Shown: positions 31,714 through 39,472 of the stretch, one piece after another
Numbering within the stretch: position 1 is the stretch's first letter
How the letters are laid out: each line of letters begins with the position of its first letter
Assembly: GCF_018966525.1 (NCBI RefSeq)
Contig: NZ_CP076607.1
Coordinates: 2,232,001-2,296,000, forward strand
Direction of reading: 5' to 3'
Origin: Paenibacillus sophorae
GTDB taxonomy: Bacteria; Bacillota; Bacilli; Paenibacillales; Paenibacillaceae
Length of the DNA: 64,000 nt
Notes under the pieces: generated by a model
What the model was told of the DNA's origin: nothing
The model's database searches: none
The model's input: only the letters and a program-made list of their open reading frames with translations
Program-made: the position numbers and the translations under genes

Positions 31714-33619
31714 GTGCGCCCGGCATGGGCGATAACTCGGCGGTGAAAGTCCGCTACAGGCTTGGCAGTAGGAACTGTTAGCCAAAGGCAAGGGTGTCCG
31801 CCGCGAGGCGGAATCTGAAGGAAGCCGGAGGCAAACCCTCGGTCTGACGAACAGAAATCACATAGAAGGCATCATGGGACGGACGAGCTTGCACTACAAA
31901 GCAAAGTCCAATACTGCCCGAATCCCAGGGTGTAAATGTGGCAGATGGATGAGGGGAAGGTTATCGCTCTTACCCGGGGAGATCTCACAGACGCCCGGTA
32001 GGAAAAAAAAAAAAATCCGAAAGACGGAGTAAAGCTTGCTGTGAGAAGTCAGCAGAGGCCATAGTACCGGGAAGTTTTTTTTTCTCGGGAAGGGCCGAAC
32101 AATCGTAAGTCTCGAGTACATACAGGAAGGAGAGTCGGCGCGATGAAAGCAGAATACCGAAAGGGCTGCCCGCAAAGGGAACGTGTGGAACATGAAGAGT
32201 ATGCGGGAGCGCGGAGTGCCGGCATTCGGGAAAGTAGAGAAAGAGACGGTGCAACAGACTTGCTGGAACAGATTCTGGACAGAGACAATCTGAACAGAGC
32301 CTACAAGCAGGTCAAACGCAACCATGGAGCGCCTGGAATCGACGGAATGACCGTAGAAGATGCGCTGCCATGGCTGCAGGAACATAGAGACGAGCTGTTG
32401 CAAAATATCCGGGAAGGCCGATACAAGCCAAGCCCGGTACGGCGCAAGGAAATTCCCAAACCCGATGGAAGTGGAGTACGGAAGCTTGGCATACCCACAG
32501 TCGTGGACCGAGTGATCCAGCAGGCGATCGCCCAGCAGTTGCAGCCGCTGTTTGAGCCGCTCTTCTCAGACGGAAGTTACGGCTACCGCCCTGGGCGGAG
32601 CGCGCAGCAGGCCATCCGTAAGGTGAAAGATTACGCGCAGCAAGGCTATGGTCACGCGGTAGAAATCGACCTTTCGAAATACTTCGACACACTGAACCAT
32701 GAACTGCTGATGAATCTTTTGCGCAAACAAATTCAGAACAAGCGTGTAACCGAACTGATTAAGAAATATTTGAAAAGTGGGGTTATGGAGAATGGGGTGC
32801 ACTGCAAAACGGAGGAAGGCTCTCCGCAGGGAGGCCCTTTATCTCCGCTGCTCGCGAACATCTATCTGAACGAATTCGACCAGGAGATGAACAGACGGGG
32901 AGTGAACGTTATCCGGTATGCGGATGACATCGTGGTGCTAGCCAAAAGCAAACGGGCAGCGACGCGGCTTCTGGAGTCTTGCCGGAAGTACCTGGAGAAC
33001 AAATTGAGACTCCAGATGAATATGCGGAAAAGCAAGGTAGTCAGCGTAGTGGCCCGGAAGTATTTCAAATTCCTTGGTTTTGCCCTGGGAAAGAACAGAA
33101 ATGGGGTGTATATTCGCGCCCATGGGCAATCCCTCGCAAAAGCAAAGAAGAAGCTGAAAGAACTAACGAGCCGCAGTCAGGGCAGGAATGTTCGCCAAGT
33201 CATGGAGAAAGTGAAAGTCTACATTCGCGGATGGATCGGCTACTACTATGTAGCCGACATGAAACGGATATTGAAAAGCTGGAGCGAATGGCTGCGAAGA
33301 CGCCTGCGGATGTACATCTGGAAACAGTGGAAGAAGCCGAGAACCAAGGTACAGAACCTGCGCAAGCTGGGGATACCGGAATGGCAGGCTTACCAGTGGG
33401 GGAACTCCCGTCTGGGGTACTGGCGCATCGCCGGAAGCCCGGTGCTGTCTCGTTCCATAACAAACGAAAAGCTCGCACAGGCAGGATATTATGACTTTCC
33501 TGCGCAGTACGAGCGTTTACGTCAATTGCACTTAAACGGTTGAACCGCCGTATACCGAACGGTACGTACGGTGGTGTGAGAGGTCGGCTACTCAGTTAAT
33601 GGGTAGCCTCCTACTCGAT
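31714..33619 (+). mobile_element. group II intron (class C-like) with reverse transcriptase
   Basis: The 5' end starts GTGCGCCC, a group II type GUGYG boundary. About 430 nt of ribozyme sequence leads to the reverse transcriptase gene. Domain V follows its stop (CCGCCGTATACC, GAAC loop, GGTACGTACGG), then domain VI (GGCTACTCAGTTAATGGGTA) and an end near CTACTCGAT. The apparent CGC triad, the RT without an endonuclease domain and the site just after a terminator all fit class C. A GCAGT just before the insertion could pair with ACTGC at 31913-31917 (EBS1). The exact 3' boundary is uncertain by a few bases. Confidence 0.88.
32143..33543 (+). CDS. group II intron reverse transcriptase/maturase
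   Basis: A 466-residue LtrA-type protein inside the intron. RT motifs in order: GAPGIDGMTVED, IPKPDGSGVRKLGIP, SYGYRPGRSAQQA, VEIDLSKYFDTLNH, EGSPQGGPLSPLLANIYL and the catalytic YADD (RYADDIVVLAK). A maturase (domain X) region follows (IRGWIGYYYVADMKRIL and the RRRLRMYIWKQWKK segment). There is no HNH endonuclease domain. It promotes splicing and target-primed insertion of its intron. AGGAGAG precedes the ATG. The frame is intact, so the element may be active. Confidence 0.95.
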   Translation: MKAEYRKGCPQRERVEHEEYAGARSAGIRESRERDGATDLLEQILDRDNLNRAYKQVKRNHGAPGIDGMTVEDALPWLQEHRDELLQNIREGRYKPSPVRRKEIPKPDGSGVRKLGIPTVVDRVIQQAIAQQLQPLFEPLFSDGSYGYRPGRSAQQAIRKVKDYAQQGYGHAVEIDLSKYFDTLNHELLMNLLRKQIQNKRVTELIKKYLKSGVMENGVHCKTEEGSPQGGPLSPLLANIYLNEFDQEMNRRGVNVIRYADDIVVLAKSKRAATRLLESCRKYLENKLRLQMNMRKSKVVSVVARKYFKFLGFALGKNRNGVYIRAHGQSLAKAKKKLKELTSRSQGRNVRQVMEKVKVYIRGWIGYYYVADMKRILKSWSEWLRRRLRMYIWKQWKKPRTKVQNLRKLGIPEWQAYQWGNSRLGYWRIAGSPVLSRSITNEKLAQAGYYDFPAQYERLRQLHLNG

Positions 33620-33764
33620 TGAGGTACGGGGAGAAGTGCAAGCCGTTCATTTATTTGGACTCTTCCGGCAAGCTTCCGTTTCATTGTATACTAAACCAAA
33701 GTTATTTTGGCATCTACAAAAAGGATATGAATTGTAAATATGAATTTTGGAAGGATGAAATTGG

Positions 33765-34649
33765 ATGACCGCCAAGTTAAAGCCCTGTTTGATCACCTAT
33801 ATGTTTCTGCTGTCCCTGTTTCTGCTCGTTATCGCTGGCTGTGCCAGGAATTCGCCGCCGGGCAACGCTTCCGCAACCTCAAGTCCCGCAGCCGCTTCCT
33901 CGAATTCGGCATCTACATCTCCGGGCAAGCCCGCAGATTCTGCGTCCGAACAGACGGAGCTTCTGGTATCGGCTGCCGCAAGCCTCGGCGAGGCTTTAAA
34001 AGAACTGGTTCCGAAATTTCAGGCCGCGCATCCCGATATTGCCGTGCGTCTGAACCTTGCGTCTTCGGGATCGCTCCAGCAGCAGATCGAGCAGGGCGCT
34101 CCCGCAGACCTGTTCGTCTCGGCGGGCGCCAAACAGATGAAGGCCCTTGCGGACAAACAGCTTACCCAATCCGATCTGACCAAGACTCTGCTCACGAATG
34201 ACCTGGTGCTGGTCGTTCCCGCCGACTCGGCGGCGTCGGCTGTTACCGCCGAAGATTTAACCGGCTCCGGCTTCGCGAAGATTGCAGTCGGACAGCCCGA
34301 ATCGGTTCCGGCCGGGATGTACGCGCAGCAATTTCTGCAAAAAGCAGGTCTTTGGGATACGCTGCTTCCCAAAATCGTCTTTGCCAAGGATGTCCGTCAG
34401 GTTCTGACCTACGTGGCTTCCGGCAATGTGGAAGCGGGGCTGGTGTATGGCAGCGACGCGGCCGGAGAACCGAAGGTGAAAGTCGCCATGCAGGTCGACC
34501 CTTCCGCTCACGACCCGATTGATTATCCGGCGGCTGTTCTGGCGGAAAGCGCGCATCCGGAACAAGCGAAAGTCTTCTATGATTACCTGTTTACACAGGA
34601 AGCCGGAGAGGTGTTTGTCAAATACGGCTTCAAGCTGGCCGGAAAGTAA
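33765..34649 (+). CDS. modA: molybdate-binding lipoprotein ModA
   Basis: A 294-residue molybdate/tungstate-binding protein: signal peptide ending LLVIAGC, a Ser/Ala linker, then ELLVSAAASLGEALKELVPKF and LASSGSLQQQIEQGAPADLF, the ModA oxyanion-binding segments, and YGSDAAGE in the C-terminal half. GGAAGG precedes the ATG. There are no modB or modC genes next to it; a DeoR gene follows. It may feed an importer encoded elsewhere. Supply of molybdenum to the hydroxylases at 15800 and 20382 is plausible but not shown. Confidence 0.9.
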   Translation: MTAKLKPCLITYMFLLSLFLLVIAGCARNSPPGNASATSSPAAASSNSASTSPGKPADSASEQTELLVSAAASLGEALKELVPKFQAAHPDIAVRLNLASSGSLQQQIEQGAPADLFVSAGAKQMKALADKQLTQSDLTKTLLTNDLVLVVPADSAASAVTAEDLTGSGFAKIAVGQPESVPAGMYAQQFLQKAGLWDTLLPKIVFAKDVRQVLTYVASGNVEAGLVYGSDAAGEPKVKVAMQVDPSAHDPIDYPAAVLAESAHPEQAKVFYDYLFTQEAGEVFVKYGFKLAGK

Positions 34650-34685
34650 AACTTTATTTTCCGCATGATCCGTTCCCTTATAAAG

Positions 34686-34724
34686 GCGATCTGTTTTCGG
34701 TGCATCCGGGCAGGTCGCTTTTTT
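34686..34724 (+). terminator. terminator after modA
   Basis: GCGATCTG (34686-34693) and CAGGTCGC (34711-34718) form a stem with one wobble pair, followed by TTTTTT. Confidence 0.75.
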
Positions 34725-34748
34725 CGGAAGATAAACACTTAAAAATGC

Positions 34749-34777
34749 TTAACAAAATACATAAAAATGCTTATAAT
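34749..34777 (+). promoter_or_regulatory. promoter of the DeoR gene
   Basis: TTAACA (34749-34754) and the consensus TATAAT (34772-34777) are 17 bp apart. Transcription would begin near 34784, downstream of the in-frame ATGs at 34767, 34776 and 34782, so those cannot be the start codon from this promoter. Confidence 0.65.
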
Positions 34778-34802
34778 GAGAATGAGAAGGGAGGAGTTTC
34801 CA

Positions 34803-35570
34803 ATTTACCAGGAGGAACGCCTGCTGAAAATTTTGGATCAACTGAAGACCCATGCCCAACTATCCAATGCGGACATTTGCGAACTGCTGGACATCTCCAG
34901 AGATACGGCGAGAAGGGACATTATCAAGCTGGTGGAGGAAGGCGCTGCCATTCGGACGCATGGAGGGATCGCTTTACCTTTTTTCAAGGAGGAAATCAAG
35001 GCTTACAAGGATCGCGCAACCGCCGCTTCCGCACAGAAGCTTCACATCGCCAGGGCGGCCTCCGCTTATATTGCAAACGGGGACGTCTGCTTCATGGATG
35101 TCTCGACCACGGTCCGGGAGCTCTGCGGGCAGGTTGGGGATCATTTGACGGTATATACTCACTCGCTTGATAACGTTGAGGTCTTGGCGGGAAAGACCGG
35201 CATTGACGTTCATCTGCTTGGGGGGAAGTTTCACCATGACAACCGGTTTTTTTATGACCAGGCTGGGGCTTTGCAGCTGAACGAGGTTTATTTCGACAAG
35301 GCTTTTCTGGGAGCTGCGGCTATTATGGAAGACGGGGTTTACTTTGCTAACCGGGAGGATGCACTGATCAAGAAGCTGGTAACTGGGCGGGCCGGAAAAG
35401 TATACGTGCTGGCGGATACGAAGAAATTCAGTCTTACCGCTTCATTCAAGGGCATTGAATTCTCTGGCATCGATGTCTTGATTACCGACGGCGATCCGCC
35501 GGAGCATCTGCAGTCTGTCATGCGGGAGAGCGGGATCGAGATTATCCTGACGGCCGGAGAAGAGCAGTGA
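34803..35570 (+). CDS. DeoR-family regulator with apparent AUU start
   Basis: A regulator of about 256 residues with a DeoR helix-turn-helix (QLSNADICELLDISRDTARRDIIKLVEEG, about residues 16-44) and a DeoR C-terminal sensor domain that binds phosphosugars (FMDVSTTVRELCG, FLGAAAIMEDGVYFANREDALIKKLV). The strong ribosome binding site GGGAGGAG (34789-34796) sits 6-8 bases before ATT 34803, and DeoR proteins normally begin at exactly this point (start, then YQEERLLKIL). No ATG, GTG or TTG occurs there. The HAD phosphatase gene follows 28 bases later, so sugar-phosphate control is likely. Confidence 0.85.
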   Translation: MYQEERLLKILDQLKTHAQLSNADICELLDISRDTARRDIIKLVEEGAAIRTHGGIALPFFKEEIKAYKDRATAASAQKLHIARAASAYIANGDVCFMDVSTTVRELCGQVGDHLTVYTHSLDNVEVLAGKTGIDVHLLGGKFHHDNRFFYDQAGALQLNEVYFDKAFLGAAAIMEDGVYFANREDALIKKLVTGRAGKVYVLADTKKFSLTASFKGIEFSGIDVLITDGDPPEHLQSVMRESGIEIILTAGEEQ

Positions 35571-35598
35571 AAATCATTGACAAGGGAGCGAGTGCGCC

Positions 35599-36420
35599 AT
35601 GATCAAAGCTATTTTCAGTGACATTGACGGAACCCTGCTGAATTCGCGGCACCAGATTACACCGGAGACCAAAAGCGCCATACAGAAGGTGAAGGACCGG
35701 GATATTCCGTTTGTTCTCGTTTCGGCCCGGATGCCAAGCGGGATTCTTTCTCTGCAGCAGGAGCTTGAAATCAATGCGCCCGTCATTTGTTATAGCGGCG
35801 CTCTTGTCCTGGGCGGAAGCAACAGCGGGGGCCAAAGGGAAACCCTTCACAGTGTCGGAATGGGCAAGACCAGCGTCGATTTACTGCGCAGCATCGTAAG
35901 CGCGGGCTTTCCGGGCATCAGCTTCAGTCTGTACAGCCATGACCAGTGGATTGTCGGCGACCGCTTCGACCCATGGGTTATTCAGGAGCAGGAGATCATT
36001 AAGGTCGAACCAATAGAGCGCGAGCTATCCTCTTATATTGAAGAAAATCATGAGATTCATAAAATATTATGCATGGGTAACCCGCAGGAGATTAATCGTC
36101 TAGCGGAAACACTGAAAAGAGCAGTTCCGGGCGTCAGCATCTATAAATCCAAAGACACTTACCTGGAAATCATGGACGAAATGGTGTCCAAATCGTATGC
36201 GATCCGCGAACTGGAAGAGGTGCTTCATATCTCCAACCGGGAGCTGATGGCGATCGGCGATAATTATAACGACATCGACATGATCTTGTACGCGGGACTG
36301 GGGATTGCGATGGGGAATGCGCCGGAGGAAGTGAAGCGGATTGCCGATACGGTCACATTAAGCAATGACGAGGACGGCTTGAAGGACGGAATTGAGAGAT
36401 TTGTTTTAATATGCTCATAA
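35599..36420 (+). CDS. Cof-type HAD-family phosphatase
   Basis: A 273-residue haloacid-dehalogenase-superfamily phosphatase of the Cof/YbiV group. Motif I is FSDIDGTLL (the first Asp is the nucleophile), motif II VLVSARMPS, a type IIB cap domain lies in the middle, and motif IV is MAIGDNYNDIDM. The family removes phosphate from sugar phosphates or flavin intermediates. It is cotranscribed with the DeoR gene. AAGGGAG precedes the ATG. Confidence 0.9.
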   Translation: MIKAIFSDIDGTLLNSRHQITPETKSAIQKVKDRDIPFVLVSARMPSGILSLQQELEINAPVICYSGALVLGGSNSGGQRETLHSVGMGKTSVDLLRSIVSAGFPGISFSLYSHDQWIVGDRFDPWVIQEQEIIKVEPIERELSSYIEENHEIHKILCMGNPQEINRLAETLKRAVPGVSIYKSKDTYLEIMDEMVSKSYAIRELEEVLHISNRELMAIGDNYNDIDMILYAGLGIAMGNAPEEVKRIADTVTLSNDEDGLKDGIERFVLICS

Positions 36421-36465
36421 CATAAGCATTTTATAGTAGAAAGGAGACCTTCATGACAAAAAAAG

Positions 36466-37107
36466 GTGGCTGAACCGATGGGAATTCATGCATATTTCCG
36501 GTCTTTGGGCGGGCTTGAGCGGATAATCCGCTGTCCGGGGAAATTCAAATTCGAGGAACACAGTGTCGCGGCCCACTCGTGGAAGGTGGTGCAGTATGCC
36601 AAGACGCTGGCAGATATCGAGGAACAGCATGGCGTGAAGATCGACTGGAAGAAGCTTTACGAGATTACGAGCAGCCATGATTATGGCGAAATCTTTATTG
36701 GCGACATCAAAACGCCTGTAAAACATTCCTCCCCGCAGCTTCGGGCGCTGATCCAGCAGGTGGAAGAGGGGATGGTGCACCATTTTATCGAAGAAAATAT
36801 CCCGCCCGAATTCAAAAGCATCTTCTACAACCAGCTGCGCGAGGGCAAGGATGATTCGGTGGAAGGGCGCATTCTCGAAGTCGCCGACAAGCTGGATCAG
36901 GTGTACGAGGCGTTCGCCGAGCTGCAAAAGGGCAATACGGAGAAGGAATTTATCACGATGTACCGCAGCGCCCTGATGAAGATTAAGGACATCCCGCTGC
37001 ACTGTGTTGGCTATTTTCTCGACCGCATCCTGCCGGATCTCGTGAACGAAGAAACGATTTCCCCCGTCGACATCAGACGAATAACGGAAGAAGCTTTGGC
37101 CAATTAG
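36466..37107 (+). CDS. YfbR-like HD-domain nucleotidase, 5' end frame-disrupted
   Basis: A protein of 210-213 residues with the HD motifs of YfbR-type 5'-deoxynucleotidases: FEEHSVAAHSWKVV, SSHDYGEIF and VADKLDQVYE. The best ribosome binding site (AAAGGAG, 36440-36446) and ATG (36453) lead into ACA AAA AAA GGT GGC TGA, a six-codon dead end. Removing one A from the seven-A run (36458-36464) joins that ATG in frame to VAEPMGIHAYF. As written, translation would have to start at GTG 36466 or ATG 36478. This may be slippage, phase variation or a sequencing indel. Confidence 0.85.
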   Translation: MAEPMGIHAYFRSLGGLERIIRCPGKFKFEEHSVAAHSWKVVQYAKTLADIEEQHGVKIDWKKLYEITSSHDYGEIFIGDIKTPVKHSSPQLRALIQQVEEGMVHHFIEENIPPEFKSIFYNQLREGKDDSVEGRILEVADKLDQVYEAFAELQKGNTEKEFITMYRSALMKIKDIPLHCVGYFLDRILPDLVNEETISPVDIRRITEEALAN

Positions 37108-37134
37108 TATCAGATGAGGCGAGTAATTTAAGCA

Positions 37135-37160
37135 GAGCCTAACACGCCGTTAGGCTCTTT
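37135..37160. terminator. bidirectional terminator
   Basis: GAGCCTAAC and GTTAGGCTC form a perfect 9-bp stem, followed by TTTG, between convergent genes. Confidence 0.75.
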
Positions 37161-37169
37161 GACTGTGTT

Positions 37170-37667
37170 CTAAAGCATCTTCTCCATAATCATAACATCG
37201 ATCGGTTGATTATCTATGACCCCTTGTTTTTCAAAGACGCCGACCTCGCGGTAACCCATCTTCCGGTATAACCCTTGGCCCATCTGATTAAAGGGGAAGG
37301 TAAACAGCACGATTTTGTAAAAAGCTGATGCTTTCGCTGTATGCTCCAAGGCTTGAAGGAGGGAACTTCCGACCCCCTGCCCGCGAGATTCGCGTTCAAT
37401 ATAAATGGAGAGGTCGGCAACGCCGTTATAAGCGCAGCGGTGGGAATACGGATTAAGGGCGGCCCAGCCGACAACAGTATTGTCTTTTTCAGCCACCAGG
37501 ACGTTGTAACGGCCCTGATGTTCCCGGAACCAGGCTTCCATGTAGGCCATATCTTTGGTATCCGTTTCCAGGGTTGCAATGCGGTCCTCAATCCCTTGGT
37601 TATAGATGCGAAGAATATTCGCGATATCTTCTGAGGCTGCTTCCCGTATCGTAGCGGTCGACTCCAT
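37170..37667 (-). CDS. GNAT acetyltransferase, ArsN1/phosphinothricin acetyltransferase type
   Basis: A 165-residue GNAT-fold enzyme of the phosphinothricin-acetyltransferase branch: IYNQGIEDRIATLET near the N-terminus, VGWAALNPYSHRCAYNGVADLSIYI, then the acetyl-CoA loop SRGQGVGSSLLQALE. Proteins of this branch beside arsM acetylate arsinothricin (ArsN1), and the IEDRIATLET stretch resembles them. It is the last gene of the marR-arsM operon, 24 bases after arsM. Acetylation of phosphinothricin or another amine is possible. Confidence 0.8.
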   Translation of the reverse strand: MESTATIREAASEDIANILRIYNQGIEDRIATLETDTKDMAYMEAWFREHQGRYNVLVAEKDNTVVGWAALNPYSHRCAYNGVADLSIYIERESRGQGVGSSLLQALEHTAKASAFYKIVLFTFPFNQMGQGLYRKMGYREVGVFEKQGVIDNQPIDVMIMEKML

Positions 37668-37690
37668 AAGCCATTCTCCTAACGGTATGA

Positions 37691-38506
37691 TTATTTTTTG
37701 GTTGCTGTAATGACGGCGGAGACCAGATAATCCTGCATATTGGCCCCGGGAACCCAGTCTTTAATGAAGGATCTGGATTCATCCTTCGGCTCGATGGAAA
37801 TATCGGTAAAACCGCTTTGCCGCAGCATGGATTCCAGATTCATGATCGGCGAGGCGCCCGAAATACACCCTGTGTATAGTTCATCTATATTGTTCGTGAT
37901 TTCCGGCGGAAATTCCGCCGTGGCCACGACATCGGATACCGCAATCCGGCCGCCCGGTCTCAGAACCCGAAACGCTTCATGGAATACCTGCTGCTTATCA
38001 GGGGAAAGGTTAATCACGCAGTTCGAGATAATAACATCAACAGATTGATCGGCAAGCGGAAGATGTTCGATTTCACCGAGCCGGAATTCGGTATTGGTAA
38101 ACCGGCCTTTTTCGGCATTATTCCGGGCGCGGCTGATCATCTCCGGAGTCATATCGACGCCGATGACCTTGCCGCTGTCTCCAACCTGGCGGGAAGCAAG
38201 GAAGCAATCAAAGCCTCCGCCGCTGCCGAGATCAAGCACCGTTTCACCAGGCTTTAACTCAGCAATAGCTTGAGGATTGCCGCAGCCAAGCCCCAAATTA
38301 GCGCCTTCCGGAACGGCGGACAATTCATCATTTGAATAGCCAAGTCTAGCGGAGATCGCATTGTAGTCGGTTGGACCGTCGTAGCAGCTGTTTGAGCTTT
38401 CGGCAGAGCAGCAGGAAGTAGGAGCCTCTGCCTGTTGTACCGCGACCTGCTGGTACCGGCTTCTAACCTTTTGGCGAATCTGGTCATGGGTAAGTTTGTT
38501 CATCAT
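37691..38506 (-). CDS. arsM: arsenite S-adenosylmethionine methyltransferase ArsM
   Basis: A 271-residue methyltransferase. The SAM-binding motif is VLDLGSGGGFDCFLAS (about residues 90-105). The arsenite-binding cysteines of ArsM appear as Cys75 (LGLGCGNP), Cys163 (ISNCVINLS) and Cys214 (YTGCISGAS), with further Cys near residues 32, 33 and 41. It converts As(III) to methylated arsenicals in the cytoplasm. AAGGAGA precedes the ATG. A palindromic operator lies in its own promoter (38530-38550), a copy of the one before the marR gene. Confidence 0.94.
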   Translation of the reverse strand: MMNKLTHDQIRQKVRSRYQQVAVQQAEAPTSCCSAESSNSCYDGPTDYNAISARLGYSNDELSAVPEGANLGLGCGNPQAIAELKPGETVLDLGSGGGFDCFLASRQVGDSGKVIGVDMTPEMISRARNNAEKGRFTNTEFRLGEIEHLPLADQSVDVIISNCVINLSPDKQQVFHEAFRVLRPGGRIAVSDVVATAEFPPEITNNIDELYTGCISGASPIMNLESMLRQSGFTDISIEPKDESRSFIKDWVPGANMQDYLVSAVITATKK

Positions 38507-38529
38507 ATTCTCTCCTTGTATATAGAATT

Positions 38530-38550
38530 ATACTTGCAAAATGCAACTAT
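38530..38550. promoter_or_regulatory. MarR-type operator in the arsM promoter
   Basis: The perfect palindrome core TTGCA-AAA-TGCAA (38534-38546) is flanked by ATAC and CTAT. The minus-strand -10 TATAAT lies at 38527-38532, so the site overlaps the promoter. It is 19/21 identical to the site at 39047-39067. Confidence 0.75.
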
Positions 38551-38564
38551 AAAAGCGGGGAAAA

Positions 38565-39014
38565 TCACCCGGTGACAGGTGCGCAGCATCTGCTTGATTT
38601 CCCCATGGCTTCGTTAAAAAGCTGTACCGAACGCAAGACTGTTTCTTTTTCAAATTCAGTCATGTAGGAGAAGGCTTCTTCCAGGTAACTGTTCATTTGC
38701 TGATCGATGGTCGCAGCAACTCTCTTTCCCTCCGCTGTCAGAGAAAGGGTAAATACTCTGCGGTCATCGGGGTCCGGCGTTTTTTTAACAAGATCCAACT
38801 TAATCAAGGACTGCACCTGCCGGCTAAAGGTAGTAACATCCGTTCCCAGCGTCTCCGCAACCTGCTGCATGGAAGGATTGTCCCGGCGTTCCACTTCGTG
38901 GAGCAGATGGCTTTGGGCCAGTGACAGGTTGATTCCGCCTACGCTGCAGCAGTCTTTATTCAGCAGACCCAGGCGCCTGGTCATGATTTGAAACAACTCG
39001 CGTGCATTTTCCAT
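38565..39014 (-). CDS. MarR-family regulator with two vicinal Cys pairs
   Basis: A winged-helix MarR protein of 149 residues (ATG 39014, GAGGTGA in front; an in-frame GTG at 39023 is an alternative). The DNA-binding part is SMQQVAETLGTDVTTFSRQVQSLIKLDLV with the wing KKTPDPDDRRVFTLSLTAEG. It has two Cys-Cys pairs: Cys22-Cys23 (KDCCSVGG) and Cys143-Cys144 (SSRCCAPV). As first gene of the arsM operon with matching operators ahead of itself and arsM, it is a good candidate As(III)-sensing repressor instead of ArsR. Thiol sensing is inferred. Confidence 0.88.
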   Translation of the reverse strand: MENARELFQIMTRRLGLLNKDCCSVGGINLSLAQSHLLHEVERRDNPSMQQVAETLGTDVTTFSRQVQSLIKLDLVKKTPDPDDRRVFTLSLTAEGKRVAATIDQQMNSYLEEAFSYMTEFEKETVLRSVQLFNEAMGKSSRCCAPVTG

Positions 39015-39046
39015 TGGCTTCACCTCATAGATTAGTTATAGCGTAA

Positions 39047-39067
39047 ATATTTGCAAAATGCAATTAT
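39047..39067. promoter_or_regulatory. MarR-type operator in the marR promoter
   Basis: The same core TTGCAAAATGCAA (39051-39063) is flanked by ATAT and TTAT. On the minus strand, the -35 TTGCAT lies within it and is 17 bp from TATAAC. A bound repressor would cover the -35 box, giving autoregulation. Confidence 0.75.
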
Positions 39068-39425
39068 AATTTTCTAAGGCAGCCGATATTGAGCAATGCA
39101 CTTGAGATGCATTAGCTAAGGTGTATCAAGAAGAGGACCGGGACAGCGCCACAGTCATCATTTGAAGTTACTTTAATAGGGTGGCAGGCTGCCAAGTGAT
39201 ATCATCAGCCAAGTTATTAATTCATACTTGACCCATTGGATTTATCGTGATATATTTTCTCCAATGAAAGTTTCAATTTCATAAACGAAGAGCCCACTGG
39301 ACAAACCAACGGCCTACCGATCTCTATCAAGAGCGAAGTAGGCCTTTTTCTATGTGCTGAAAGGGGTTGAGTGGAATTTTGACGCAAGCTTGTACATGTA
39401 ACTGAAGAAGCTTTGCACAGGAAAC
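39068..39425. other. intergenic region, no gene seen
   Basis: This stretch separates the divergent marR and lacI genes. It contains the hairpin at 39311-39349 and one arm of a 10-bp inverted repeat (CACTGGACAA at 39295-39304; its partner TTGTCCAGTG lies at 39450-39459). A minus-strand open frame of 109 codons (39217-39546) has no ribosome binding site or recognisable family and overlaps the lacI start, so I do not call it a gene. Confidence 0.5.
39311..39349 (+). terminator. terminator-like hairpin upstream of the lacI gene
   Basis: GGCCTAC (39311-39317) and GTAGGCC (39338-39344) pair, followed by TTTTT. It may insulate the lacI promoter or be a leader terminator. Confidence 0.65.
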
Positions 39426-39439
39426 TGAAAAGCTTTTCA
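39426..39439. promoter_or_regulatory. LacI-type operator ahead of the regulator gene
   Basis: TGAAAAGCTTTTCA is a perfect 14-bp palindrome, 33 bp before the lacI start. Its 12-bp core GAAAAGCTTTTC recurs at 40491-40502 in front of the binding-protein gene. Confidence 0.7.
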
Positions 39440-39472
39440 AGTAGAAAAGTTGTCCAGTGAAAGGTGATTGAA

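Noticed and set aside
33740..34201. 153-codon plus-strand frame overlapping modA
   Set aside because: It is an alternative frame of modA; the modA frame has a lipobox and ModA motifs.
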